Of a stretch of DNA of 64,000 nt, positions 1 through 11,545 are shown one piece after another; the stretch's first letter is position 1; the number at the start of each line of letters is the position of its first letter. Origin of the DNA: Caprella mutica (lineage: Eukaryota; Arthropoda; Malacostraca; Amphipoda; Caprellidae); the NCBI GenBank assembly GCA_947561585.1, contig CANNZV010002577.1, forward strand, positions 1-64,000. Reading direction: 5' to 3'. A program made the translations under genes and the position numbers. The notes below the pieces were generated by a model, which was not told where the DNA came from, made no database searches, and was given only the letters and a program-made list of their open reading frames with translations.

Positions 1-43
1 CATAAGATAAATGGTTCTGAAGGAAATTACAATATTAAGTTAA

Positions 44-258
44 TCAGTAGGTAAGAAGGTGTTTCTTAATTTTCTTTTTAAAAGAATTTAAACTTTGACA
101 GTTTAATAATTGAGGTGGCAATTCGTTGAGAATCTTAGGGCCTAAAAATTTTAGCGATCGCTGCGTTACCGATAGTCTTTCAAAAGATGGTACAAAGTTA
201 TTAGCATGCCTAGTATTATGATGGTGAGAAGCTGTTCTGTAATTGTCTTTATTTTCGT
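44..258 (-). pseudogene. 3' end of a non-LTR retrotransposon reverse transcriptase ORF (fragment)
   Basis: Reading the minus strand, a frame ends at a TGA whose complement is 44-46. It contains HHNTRHANNFVPSF, then FLGPKILNELPPQL, then SFKKKIKKHLLTY and the stop. The series H-N-T-R, G-P-K-x-x-N-x-L-P and S-F-K-K-K-x-K-x-x-L is the usual C-terminal tail of CR1/Jockey-type non-LTR retrotransposon ORF2 proteins (known for the family). No catalytic domain is present, so this is a 5'-truncated dead copy. The exact clade cannot be told from this tail. Confidence 0.7.
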
Positions 259-2911
259 AACTGTGGATTGATAAGAATTAGTAATTGTTAATAAATGATA
301 GTAGTTATTAATAAATAAGAAATAATAATAATAAATATTAAAGAACAATGGTAACTATTAGTAAATAATAGTACCTAGCTATTAGTAAAGAAAAGTTAAT
401 GGTCAGAAATTTAATATTGGAATTATTAATATTAGTAAATTCGTAATTTGTGAAACTCTACTTCAATTTAACTTTTCAAAATTATAATTTTTCCCTTTTA
501 CTTTAATTTTTCCGTCTAATGCACCTGTTTGAGGTCAAATATGTCCCTATTAGTAGTAGTAATTATGAACAATCTATTGCAAAATAGTCCATCAACATTT
601 TTTGTTCTAATAAAACTTTTTTGTCAGGTGGGGCCTTTGAGGGTAAAGATCAAGGTCAAAGAGGGTAAATGCCCTTTTTCATTCAAAAAATTAAAATAAT
701 AAAATTTCGAACACCTAGGAAGATTGCCATACTTATTCTGAACAAAAACCATGCTAAAAATTTTGTTCTAGGTCTAATAATAAGAAAGTTATGACCTTTC
801 AAAAGTGGTGATGTCAAGGCATTTTGCACTTTTTATCAAAAGTTCACAAGGTCATAACTTTTGACCTAAAAGAGCTAGAGAGCTGAGATTCTTAAAATTG
901 AGTTTTTTGTGCACAAGAATTCTTTGTACCAATTTTCATGCAAATCTGAAAGGGTGTGATCACTGTGGTGTTAACCCTGGTCTTTAGGATGAGTTCTCAC
1001 ATAGTTGATTTTGAATCTCTAACAGCGTTACTAGTCAATCAAAAAAGTTATTTTCCCACCCTAATATTAGCAAAATTATTAGAAATCTGAAATTGTTTGT
1101 GGATTTTTTTCAACTTTTTGAAAAAGTCAGTGGAATATTGTGCACCAAATACAGACTGGCCCTTAATATCCAAAAGCTCCATTGCTCCAGTCTGCAGAAT
1201 ATGTATATTTTTTTCTACTAACAATTTTCAATTAATTCCTATGTTTACATTATTTTTGCTACAAACACTTTTGAATTAATCCCTATATTTACATTAATTT
1301 TACTGTAAACTAAGAACAGAGGTCTCTACAAACAGTGTGTTTACTGTTTACAAATGATTTGCTAGCCAGTGTGCAAAATGTGGCAAATCTGTCTCCAAGA
1401 TTTAATTTTTTGGACAATTTGTCTCCAAAATTACCAGAATTATGGAAAATGTCACCAATAAATGCATGTAAACTGTTGAAATTTTAGTTATATGTATTAC
1501 ACACTCTTTATATGTTTAATGTTAACTTCCTGTTAGACTAGCTCAGCTATATTAAATTACCTATTGTTTAAATAACAATGTATTACTTTTATGAGAAACG
1601 GACTTAAGGTCTAAAGTCCATTACAGTTCCGGCGCGTGTTAAATAACACCGCATGTAAATTCTTAAGTCAGTCTGTTTTTTACATTACTCAGAGAGAGAT
1701 GTGATTCTCTCATCTCTCTAATATTCTTCTAACTGTATAACATATAACTCTTTAAATAAACTCTATGTCTTAATGTTGTTAACCCACTGTAATTTAACCT
1801 AATTCTAACAGTAAACATGGAAATTAATTATGAAAGTGTCTCCAAGATCTTACAAAGATATATTTTCCCTCAAAATATTTTTCTTAAGATCATTGGCGAG
1901 ATGGGCGCGCTTTGCAGAGAGCTTTGCTAGCATATGAATTTGACAGAATTTTTGAATTTACATTATGCAATAAATTAAAGTGAAGACAAATGTGTTAGAA
2001 GTGATTTATCATAACTTTTATCATAGAAGTTTCAGCCTACAGGGATACAAATTAGCTAACTTCTGAAATTATCTATAAATTGAAGTCTTGAATATTCAAT
2101 ATGGTAATTGGTTAGGTAGGTACTAATAACTGTAATAAGTAATAGGTAGCTAAATATCTTTCCAGATAAAAAATTAATAAAAAATAGTCAGGTACCTGGT
2201 ATTGGAATTGTATCGATTACTACAGAACCATCAACCAGTAATAACGCATGTCCAAACTTGCCATATCAATAGTGAGTTTGTGACATTTAATTTGACCCCT
2301 TCAATTGCAAATTGCAAGAAATATCTAATTTTATCCTATGCTACAATTTTATTATGGAGAGAATTTATTATAATTTGATCATTTTAGAGAAATTTTGTTA
2401 TTTTTGGAGAGAGCTGGAGAGACAAATGGAGAGTTTATCAGCCAGCCATTATCCATACGGCCATAGTCAATACAATTTTACTTGGCTATCGGAAAATAGG
2501 ATATTTGGATAGTCATATTGACATCGTTAAAAATATTTTGTATCATTCCATCATTATTAATAAGAACTAGAATAATTTTGAAAACATGTTGATAATAAAT
2601 AAATCACTCAGAAAATGGTATCAAATTTCTCCTTTAAATTTTAAAATATCTTACATGTGGTGACCTAGATTTACCAAATTATCTCTACTGTCTACACAGG
2701 TGATGCTCCTGCCATACCTAGAAACTTAGGATAGCTATAGTGGTTTCAAATATGTATCTAGTAGCTTGTTCTAGTAATGATGCTAGAAAACAGAAGGATT
2801 TTTATTCCGAATGCAATTAATTAACTCCTATATGAAGTTACTATTATACAGTTATACTTGAATAAAATTTATGAAATTTTGTCAGCTACTTACGCATCAA
2901 AATAATTGAAG
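259..2911. other. upstream region without recognised genes
   Basis: AT-rich DNA with no exon I can support. Around 780-880 an imperfect inverted pair (GTTATGACCTTT and its complement) suggests an old repeat. The promoter and any non-coding first exon of the VIPAS39 gene should lie towards the right end, but I see no clear TATA box or initiator there. Confidence 0.4.
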
Positions 2912-5900
2912 ATGAATCATAAAAATGTTAAAGATCTTGATGATTACTGGGGAGAGACCAAGATTGCACCTGATGATTTCTTTGATGAAGATGTAAGTAT
3001 TTTTAATCCTTTCTTCCTATGAACTTAGGTAATTACGTAAAAAGAATAATTTCAACATTTCATCTCCTCTACTGACATGGAAAGAGGAATTAGGTGACAA
3101 ATTCTCTCTTAGATTCTGATTGGTGTACAAATTACTAAATCTGCTGAATTTCTGGTAAAATTTCATTTTTAAATTACTGAAGTAGCTACTCCACTTTTAA
3201 TATAATAGCTATTCAAAGTATTTAAAAATGTGCAAGATTTTCAATAGCTATATGATGACACTCTAAACTCAATTTAATTAGATGGTGCATTCAATGTTTG
3301 ACCTAAACAATGATATAAATTATTATTATTAGTAGCTTATAAGTCTAATTTCTTTCAGAATGATGGCCCATGGAATGGATCATTCCAAGCTGCACCACGT
3401 ACAGTACCCACGACTCTCCCTCCAGTCAAAGTAGATGTTATTCCTACTCAATCCGAGAGAGAGAACTTCAGTTCTGATTTTGGAGCGGCAAGCATTGTAG
3501 ATCACATAACAACTGACAGTGGCAAGGAATCTCCTCCATCATCCACAAGTTGGTGACTGAATCTAAACTTATGTTACCTGACAGATTAGTTTTTGACAAG
3601 CTCTACTAGCTACTGTTTAAATTTGTAAACAACTGTTTTTATTATTTTCTCAGAATTGTCTTCTTCTTCAAGCTCGCACAGTATAGGCCGTAGTTTAGGT
3701 ACTATTGGTAAGAATATTCAGGAGTGGAAACCCTCTAGTGTCAAGATATTTACAGCAGATAAAGGTTAGTACTCACCACTAATCTATGTTTTTATAGATT
3801 TAATTCTGATTTGGTGTGTTTTTTTTAAAGACTAAATTAGCATGTGCCATACATTTTAAGATAAATTTGATGTTGTAAATATATGTCTATAGCTACTTTC
3901 TTCTGTGACAAATCATGATTACTCTTCTAAAATTTCTTACAATAATCTTTAAAAAATTTCCATTGATGATTTGTGATAAATATCTCTGTAGCTATTAAGA
4001 TTTTTTGTTATTTTGAGGGGAAACACAACCTATATAAATAAATTAATCAATTTTACCTAATTCAAGTGCTATTTTTTACAGGACTGACTAGTTGTTCAAA
4101 TTGCATCAGACTTGAAAAACAAATTCAACAATTTGATCTACAAAATAAAGTGAGTTACTATCTATTACTTCACTTCTGTAATTTTTTATTTAAAAGATTA
4201 CAATTTCATTTGGAAAATCAAATTAAACCTATTTAGCAGTTTGGATGAATTTTATTTTATAAAACTTATTCAAAGTTTTGTGTGAATCTTTTCTTGTTGA
4301 CAATATGTATCAAAAATAGGTTCTGTTTTTAGTTATCCATTCACATTAGTACATTTCAGACTCGCTCATCCCATGAGAATGTAGCGCTGCCTATTGACGT
4401 GACTGTTAGTAGGATGGTGATGGGACAGAGTGCCAGTCTACAGTGCTACACTAGTCTGCAGGACAAGAAGGACTTGTTACAGTCTGCACTACTATTCGGA
4501 GACTCTGATACGACACTCACCGTGCTCTTATTCTGCAGAAATACTCTGTCTAAAACTCTATTCATGTCTGTGAGTCAAATTCGCCGTTGAACTGTGAACT
4601 TATATGTTTGATATCAATTTGTAGATACTGTTCTTGATTTATCTAAGTAGCTACAGTTGAAATAAATTTTATATATATATAATGATTTTTTGAATTTTTT
4701 TCTCAGTTTACCAATAACACATTTCCAAGAAATAAATTTATTAATTGTAATGCTTTACGTATTTTTAAATTTGTGAGATTTTAAAACTGATTTGTGAAAT
4801 TAGCATCATGCAGGGACTCTTTCCTACAATAATATTACTTGATTTAAATAAGAAATGTCATATATGCTAATGAACTATCAAATTTCCAGGAACTACATCA
4901 GAATAAAGAATTGGCCAAAATATATATTGGACATCTGAAGAAGACCAAGCAGACTAGTGAAGCAGTTGAAATACTAACAGCTCTTGGTAAATTTGAAGAA
5001 AGTGCTTTGCTCAAGTACAAACAATGTCTCCAAATATCTGACCACTTCAAGAAAACTAAATCACTGCGACAAGTTGCCAATGAAATGAAAGATTTGCCCC
5101 ACTCCCACTATTCTACACTTACTAATCAATACGCCAACCTACTGGATCAGCAGAGAGATATAGACTCTAAGGACTCTGCCAGTGCAACATCACCAATTTT
5201 CAAAGAGTATCCCCGCGCAAGTAAAATCTACGACAGGCCCCTCCTCACTACCCTCTACTACTGCTGCATGTACCACTGGGGGGATGGGGATGACAATTCA
5301 CCTGCTAGACTGAGGGTGAAGTACTCTGTGGGGGACAAGGAGTTCCTTTGGACTGTAGTGAGGGGTAGGGCGAGGGTAAAGCATTACCATCTGCCTGATC
5401 AACTTGTCGCTCTTGTTAATACAAAGGTAGGTAGAGTTTGGATTAATATTCCCGAAGGCTATAATAGAAGTGTAAATATATTAGTGTTTCAGTTTTCCAA
5501 GCATATTAAAATTTAAGATCAATGAGAGAACCATCGCAAATTAATGTTTGATATTCTTAGCTAAATAAAACTTTCCTTTCTTGTAGAGTTACTTTCATGC
5601 CAATTTCTTTTTAAATCATTGAGCTTTATAGCTAGGGTTGTGACAATATGTGTTTAAAATAATAGATCCTGAAGATATATTAGACGGAGAGAAATAAACA
5701 GTATTGAATCGTTTGTAATCAATACCATTGTATTTCGTATCGTTTATGATTTTCCTAAGATCTATGATTTTAAACGCATATTGTCACAACCCTATTTATA
5801 ACTGATATTATTAACTATTTATATTTATTCAGATTAATTAACATTTTTAATTCAAGGTGACTGGTGGGTCCCTTGGAAAGATTGCTAAGATTTAAAAAAA

Positions 5901-7596
5901 AAATCATAATGTAGCTAAGCATTTGTTCCGAGTCCTAGCATTTAAAATTAGCAATCAAAAAACTATGAAAATGACAGTTTATCAAATATAAACCTAACAC
6001 ATGAAAATTTGCACATAGAATGAAACATGTTAAATGAATGTTGAATATTGTGACTATGTACACCAATAATAGTTGTAGTGAGTGACCTGTCTATCCCTTA
6101 TGTTTGATATGTTGTGTTTCAGTCAGGCATGTTAGGAGCACTTAGTAGCGCCATTACAACTATGGGAGGCTCCCAAGCTACACTGAAGCACTACCTTGCT
6201 GCTGACAGAGTAGTGGACACTCTACACCACTCTGGGGCACCTCACACGGTCTGTAGCTATAGATAATATTATATATTGCTAGGGCTGTATACTGTCGGTA
6301 GCTACTTGTTAGATCGGCCATTTTATAGGTATCAGAATTCAGAATATATTGGCAGATAGGTATCGATTACTAATTCCAAGTGCTCGTGTTGGTATCAGTG
6401 ATAATTATGGGATTAATACAGCCCGATTTATTACTTTTATTCTTTGTGAAAAGGGTAATTTTAAACTCAATAGTGAATGGTTTAAACTCCACATCAAATT
6501 ATATTCTTTTATCCTAGGCTCTTTTATTTTATGATGTTATTATTTTATGTAGTTCTTACTCTATGTAGTTCTTACTTAATGTAGTTCTCACTTCATGTAG
6601 CTAGTTCTTACTCTATGTTGTTTTCCCCACAGATCCTGACGTCTTACCTCTCTCATGTAGAATCTAAGGACCAGAGACTGAGACTGGCACTGCAGTATGA
6701 CATCAAGCAGGCAGTGGTGGAGGTGGGAAAGAACTCATAGGGTTGTGACAATATGCTTTAAAAATAGTAGAGCCTGATAATATCATAGACTGAGGGAATT
6801 AAGTAGTATTGAATGGTTCTAAACCAGCGGTATATAGTATTCGATACCATTTCGATTAGTCTATGATTTTAAACGCATATTGTCACAATACTTCAGTCAT
6901 AATTTGACGGTCTAGGCTTTGATTGTTGTTGATCATCTCACATGTAACTTAATCATTTATTTACTTTATTTTAGTTAAATGGAAGAGATTAGATATGTCT
7001 TATGTTATCGTTTGCGCAGATTAGAGAAGTATTTGTTTCTTTTCTTCAATAATTGACTAGATGTTGTTACTGGGATTGATTTCTATTTGCATTTACCCAG
7101 GTCTCACCATGTATTACCTTCTGTGTATACCCCAGGATTTAATTATTGGCGTTATATATGAATGGATGCTAAATGATTACTGAATTTTTTCTTTCATGAA
7201 TTTAAGAAACAATCGGTGACTTTTTTTTAGGTAATCTGTTTGGTGGTATCAGTAATTACCGACAATATAGTATTTACGATGGAGAAGCTTACGTCTTCCC
7301 CCATAGCTTACATTCCACCCTATGTTATTTTTAAATAACTTATCATTTAATGTTCGAAATTAGTTATATAGCTACTTTGGTCTCCAGGATATAGAATTAA
7401 ACTAGCTCTTTATTGTCTCTCTTTTCGATGTATTTTGCGTTACTCTAATGGATAGCTAAATGTTACCAAAGTACTAAGGATCTTTCCACCCCAGGCTTAC
7501 ATAGCGACCAAGGACAAGGCCAACCTCCAGAGGTACATCTCCACTAACCTCACTGCTGGGTCTGCTGACTACATCAAAGCTGAGAATGCTCTCAAG
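2912..7596 (+). CDS. VIPAS39: VIPAS39 / SPE-39 (VPS33B-interacting, VPS16B-like) protein, nine coding exons
   Basis: Exons: 2912-2992, 3359-3548, 3654-3764, 4082-4149, 4360-4569, 4890-5426, 6123-6248, 6633-6722, 7495-7596; 1515 nt or 505 codons, all junctions in phase. Start is ATG 2912, giving MNHKNVKDLDDYWG, an acidic SPE-39-type N-terminus. Exon 2 has PWNGSFQAAPRTVP. The C-terminal VPS16-like part begins near ALLFGDSDTTLTVLLF (exon 5), followed by ELHQNKELAKIYIGHL and LGKFEESALLKYKQCL (exon 6), then VVDTLHHSGAPHTILTSYL across exons 7-8. Human VIPAS39 is 493 residues, so the length fits. The family partners VPS33B in the CHEVI complex for endosome-lysosome and lysosome-related-organelle trafficking (known). 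Two donors are weak (GTTGGT after 3548, GTCTGT after 6248), but reading phase and gap-free family alignment support both. Confidence 0.9.
4695..4835 (+). repeat. dispersed leader repeat of the 32-bp-satellite element (copy 1)
   Basis: Lies in the VIPAS39 intron after exon 5. The run TTCTCAGTTTACCAATAAC, then TTAATTGTAATGCTTTACG, then GTGAAATTAGCATCATGCAG and GGACTCTTT matches the leaders at 30370, 36477, 46975 and 58205. Only one degenerate satellite-like unit follows. Confidence 0.6.
5635..5792. mobile_element. MITE, TA-flanked, terminal inverted repeat GGGTTGTGACAATATG (copy 1)
   Basis: 158 bp with ends GGGTTGTGACAATATGTGTT and its near-perfect complement AAACGCATATTGTCACAACC, flanked by TA on both sides. 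The inside is itself largely palindromic around TAGATCC / GGATCTA-like segments. TA duplication and the short size fit a Tc1/mariner-superfamily MITE (inference). Located in the VIPAS39 intron after exon 6. Confidence 0.8.
6740..6888. mobile_element. MITE of the GGGTTGTGACAATATG family (copy 2)
   Basis: Starts GGGTTGTGACAATATGCTTT just after TA and ends GCATATTGTCACAA before TA, with the last CCC lost. It begins 17 bp past the donor after VIPAS39 exon 8 (6722), so it sits almost on a splice site. Confidence 0.75.
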
Positions 7597-7849
7597 GTGA
7601 GAACTAGTGTACTTGCCCTGTAAAATAAAACAGGTTTTCAATAGTATTAATAGTGGTGTTAAAAATCGATATACTTTCCAGTTAAAATAGCTCTAGGTTT
7701 GTTTTAATATATAAATTTTTTCTCTGTAGTAAGAGCTAGAATAGAAATACTAGACTTGTTACCTTATCCTTTACTTGCCCCCAGGGGATCTATCCATTTG
7801 TCCCCGAACTGTTGTAATTTGGGTTATTTATTGTCTTTTCTTTTTACCA

Positions 7850-8155
7850 TAGCTATTTATTATTTTTTTAAGTTATTTGCAGTTTTAGAGGATAGCGCTA
7901 GGGTTATGCTCTTCAACTACCAGGTCCTAGATTTTTGTGTTAGGTAGACTCGTAGCCATCATTTACTAACACTTCTTCATTGACTGCATTCACGTAGTAG
8001 CTTTTCTGCATCCATAAGCTTGCCACTGATGGTGGTAGGTGATTCTGTTCATGGAGCCACTTTCCTTTTTGACTGATTCTACCTGTCCCTTGTATTTATT
8101 TCCTTTTGTCGTCAGCGATATGACCTTCGGTTCCAAAACTGATGTTACACTCACA
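7850..8155 (+). repeat. dispersed repeat family with GTCAGCGATATGRCCTT end (copy 1)
   Basis: Contains GGGTTATGCTCTTCAACTAC, GTAGCTTTTCTGCATCCAT, GGAGCCACTTTCCTTTTTGA and GTCAGCGATATGACCTTCGG in that order. The same modules recur at 16620-16830, 28145-28370, 28385-28665 and 30880-31020, inverted at 12910-13345, and as a short stub at 25070-25110. Origin is unknown; the minus-strand frame has a short acidic peptide ([12 protein letters not shown]) in the 28.4 kb copy. Confidence 0.65.
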
Positions 8156-8249
8156 CTAAATTAATTGATTAATTTATCGAGTGAATAATATTTTACCATT
8201 TCTCATGATATAAGATACAAAGATTAATCTAAAAAGTTTTCCATTTCAG

Positions 8250-8390
8250 AGAATGCAGTGAAAATACCTACATACCTACCAACTTATTTCGAATGATGGC
8301 CTTCCTCGCACAATATCTGTTGATTATAATTTTGTTACGTTTCTAATTGTGTTTTATTGTCTGATTAATAAATATGTAATTATTGCAAAA
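8250..8390 (+). CDS. VIPAS39: possible last exon and 3' UTR of VIPAS39
   Basis: A good acceptor (CCATTTCAG) ends at 8249. Joined in phase 0 to the exon ending 7596 it adds only R-M-Q before TGA (8259-8261), and AATAAA follows at 8367-8372. Family members normally end with about nine more residues of the type SSQIRWKN. The +2 frame here begins N-A-V-K, which resembles that tail, so this may be a frame-damaged or misassembled terminus, or the true last exon may lie elsewhere. Confidence 0.4.
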
Positions 8391-8945
8391 TATTGTTTCG
8401 ATAGACTACATGATACAATTCTACGATTGTGCTACGTTATATTTACATCTTGTTTTGTAATAACTAATAACTGGGTCTAGGACATCTCGTCCACGGACAA
8501 TTCGTCCACGGACATTTCGTCCACGAATTGTTTTATTTTTCATTTTAAAGTGGTTATGTGATATATTTCCTATTGTTTTTCACTATTTCATTATTAGCCA
8601 GTTATAAATATACAATAATATAGTTTTGATAATATGTTGCATTAATTAATGAGTTATGAGCATCTGAAATATGGAACTGAAATAACATTGTTTAGTAACA
8701 AGAATAAATGTATGGATACGCACGATTTAAAGTAATTACAATAGAGGTAAATAATAATTATTATTAAATGCTTTTATTATGAGTCCGAAAAAATGAGACA
8801 GTCCAATAACACGGACGTTTTTACGTTTAAATAATTAAACGTAACGCTAAAAAGTACCAATATCTAGATAATTCTTTTATATCACTTATTTATTAGTATA
8901 TTATATACATGCATATTATTATGTATGCAACTAATTTAGTCACTA

Positions 8946-9120
8946 GGGTTGTGACAATATGCGTTTAAAATCATAGATCCTGAAAATATTATAGACGGAG
9001 AGAATTAAAGAGTATTGAATCATTCTACACCAGCGGTATATAGCATTCGAAACCATTATATATCGTTTCGTCTATGATATTCCTAAAATCTATGATTTTA
9101 AACGCATATTGTCACAACCC
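8946..9120. mobile_element. MITE of the GGGTTGTGACAATATG family (copy 3)
   Basis: 175 bp, starts GGGTTGTGACAATATGCGTT and ends AACGCATATTGTCACAACCC, with TA on both sides. This is the cleanest copy in the window and is nested in the larger element 8473-10180. Confidence 0.85.
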
Positions 9121-9240
9121 TAGTAGTCACTGCTAAAAATATTCTGCTGTAAAAAAAATCTAAAGCAATATTGCTTCTATTAACCCTATCTGGATACTAA
9201 TATTGATGATTATTGTAGCTAATCCTAATTTCCTAGTTAC

Positions 9241-9642
9241 ACCCGGCGTGGGGAAGAACTGCAAACACTACACAGGGCAATAGTGAAAAATCTTTTTTGT
9301 GAAACGAACAATCTTTATGACTGTGTTTTTAAGGAGAATTCTATTTTAAAACTGATGGACATTTACAAACTGTATGTATCTATTAAAATGTTTAAAGTAT
9401 TGAAACTAGGCTTATATCCAAACCTTTTAAATGATTTAAATTTGGGAACAAATGACCATATTTATGAAACTAGAAATAGAGACAACTTAACACAACCTTT
9501 CCCCAGAGTAGAAAATATAAGATTAAATTATAAATATATGTTTCCTGACATATGGAATGGAATTCCTAGTGAAATAAAGGATATTGAATCATTGACAATT
9601 TTTAAGAGAAAGCTCACTGAATATTTTTTAAACCAATATTGA
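9241..9642 (+). pseudogene. C-terminal fragment of a non-LTR retrotransposon reverse transcriptase
   Basis: Open frame from the GGCGTGGGG region to TGA 9640-9642. It reads GEELQTLHRAIVKNLF, then ILKLMDIYKLYVSIKMFKVL, then MFPDIWNGIPSEIKDIESL and IFKRKLTEYFLNQY. The order (L-Q-x-x-x-R-A-I, then a helix with DIYKLY, then W-N-x-I-P-x-E-I-K and F-K-R-K-L-x-x-Y-L) is the thumb-to-C-terminus layout of CR1/Jockey-type ORF2 proteins. The polymerase palm is missing, so it is a 5'-truncated copy; an AT-rich 3' UTR with GATAAATAAAATTAG follows. It differs in sequence from the fragment at 44-258. Confidence 0.75.
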
Positions 9643-10504
9643 ATCGTTGTATTATGTATTTTATTAACTATGTGTAGACTATAGAACCTTTGTAACCATT
9701 TATATACTTTTAATAAATTTCTTGCCCGAAAGCCTTGTAGGCATCATATGGGCTTGCTGTGATAAATAAAATTAGTGTATATTTATGTAATTAGTCGTAA
9801 CAACTTTGTAATTATTACTGATGTATTTTATCCTGCAATAAAGATTTATCATTTATCATATACATATATGTACTGTAATAACATAGAAACATGCCTCGCA
9901 ATTATGAAAAAAGTGATAAGACTGGAGTGTAATAAATGCAGGGCCTGCCTGTATATCATTAAAAAAGTGTTCAGCTTCATTATTTTACTGATGCCGGCCA
10001 GCAGAAGAAAAAGAATTAAGACAAAGACCATACATTTCTAATTACCATCAAATAAGGGTGTTTTCTACTTTTATGTTGCACAATATATATAAATAATATA
10101 AAATATATACACAATATAAATATAATACAAAATTTTGATATTCGAGGACGAAATGTCCATGGATGAATTATCTGTGCACGCTACTAACTATACCCTTTAG
10201 TTGTTTCTGTAATTTAATGTAGCTACTCTTCATCTGTATTTTCTGTCTCCTCTTGGACTCGTGTGAGAACTTATACAAACTATATTCGGTCATTGGATTT
10301 GCTTTCGACTTTTCTATCTGAAATTCGTTAATGAAGTAGTTATTTGCATCAGTAACTGAAAATATATTTTTGGTGGACTATAGGACTATGGGTTTAAAAT
10401 TATTATAATTGCCGATCCGCTTTCATTTCAAGAGGATATATCTGGATAGGCTCTTGTTCAGTTTGGCGTTATTTTTTTCAACACACTGGTATCTTTACTC
10501 AACT

Positions 10505-11525
10505 TCTTCCTCTTCATTACCTTCGCAGAAAGCGGAAGGTGGCATTTATTTATCAATTTATCATCTTGTTATTCGCATAACTTGAAAAGTATTCCGACTA
10601 AGTTGCCTAAAATTTGATGGGAATATTGTTCAATGTTCAGGAACTGTCTGGTAGAATTTTAGGTGCGATCCGGTAAACGTCCAAGGTCATTTATAACACA
10701 AAAAGCATTCAACCATATAGCATGAAACTTGGTTAGACGATTGGTTAATATCTAGGAACCATTTGGTTAAATTTTGAGAGTGATACGGCCAAAGGTCAAG
10801 GTCATTTATACAGCAAAACCTCGTAGTAGACCAATCTCCTATAAGACCAATAAATTTTTGAAACTGTACTGGGAAAAACCTCGTATTAGATGAAACACAA
10901 TTTTTGTCACCTGACGGTTATTCTAGTGTAAATATTACAAGGGGTAATAATTACAATACTGTTTCTAAGACAAATATCTAATTTGAATGATGTATTATAT
11001 TTATTTATGCTTTTTTTTAAATTAATGTGAAAAGTTACAGAAAACTAGATGCCGTGAAGACTATTATAATTTCATAAAATGATAATTTAATTGAAAAAAT
11101 ATTATATTCATTTTTATTGGAAAAACTTCATACTGTTTCTAAATGAGTTTCCCTTCAAAATTGGTATGTTAGTCACCATTAATTTGGCATTAAAGTTACA
11201 TAAACATATAGAGCTATCGAAATGTTAAAGTCACCGCTTTACTTTTAGAGAAAACTATTTTGGTCTAATAGGAAACTACTGAAGTGAGGGTCTTACTAGA
11301 CCAAAACTTGGAACGTACCTCTGGTTTACTACGAGGTTTTGGTGTAGCTCCAAAATTATTCAATCAAATGGCCTGGAATTTGGTGGGATGGTAGGTCATT
11401 ATCCAGTTTGCTAGATCTTATGAGCGAACATGTCAAAGATTAAGGCTATTGATAATTCAAGTATTATTGGACGGTCCAGGTCATTTATAAGCAGCGGCGG
11501 AGGTATGCGCTTTATTGAATGCACG
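10505..11525 (+). repeat. dispersed repeat with GGTCAAGGTCATTTATAA and GGCGGAGGTATGCGC modules, interrupted
   Basis: Starts near ATTACCTTCGCAGAAAG and ends at GGCGGAGGTATGCGCTTTAT, with internal degenerate AACCATTTGGTTAAATTTTG modules. Copies also lie at 55510-55775 and 56725-56905. It is split by the pogo-like MITE 10811-11344: the text continues across that insertion. Confidence 0.65.
10811..11344. mobile_element. pogo-like MITE with TA target duplication
   Basis: Inverted ends CAGCAAAACCTCGTAGTAG and CTACGAGGTTTTGGTG, flanked by TA at 10809-10810 and 11345-11346. Termini of the form CA(G)..AAACCTCGTA and a TA duplication are typical of pogo/Tigger elements (known). At 534 bp with no transposase frame it is non-autonomous. 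Internal repeats of CCTCGTA.TAGA and GGTCTTACTAGACCAAAA echo the ends. It sits inside the GGTCAAGGTCATTTATAA repeat, so it is the younger insertion. Confidence 0.85.
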
Positions 11526-11545
11526 TAATCTCGTTCTGTCTTGAT

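Larger units (their letters stand above)
8473..10180. mobile_element. element with inverted ends made of TCGTCCACGGACA repeats, imperfect 9-bp duplication
   Basis: The left end has three tandem TCGTCCACGGACA-type motifs (8487-8530). The right end, 10140-10180, is the inverted counterpart (GAGGACGAAATGTCCATGGA). The aligned inverted ends match over about 38 bp. Flanks CTAATAACT (8464-8472) and CTACTAACT (10181-10189) agree at 8 of 9 bases, suggesting a 9-bp target duplication. The interior holds a TA-flanked MITE (8946-9120) and a non-LTR fragment (9241-9642), so it is a nest. A Mutator-like assignment is an inference from duplication length. Confidence 0.6.
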
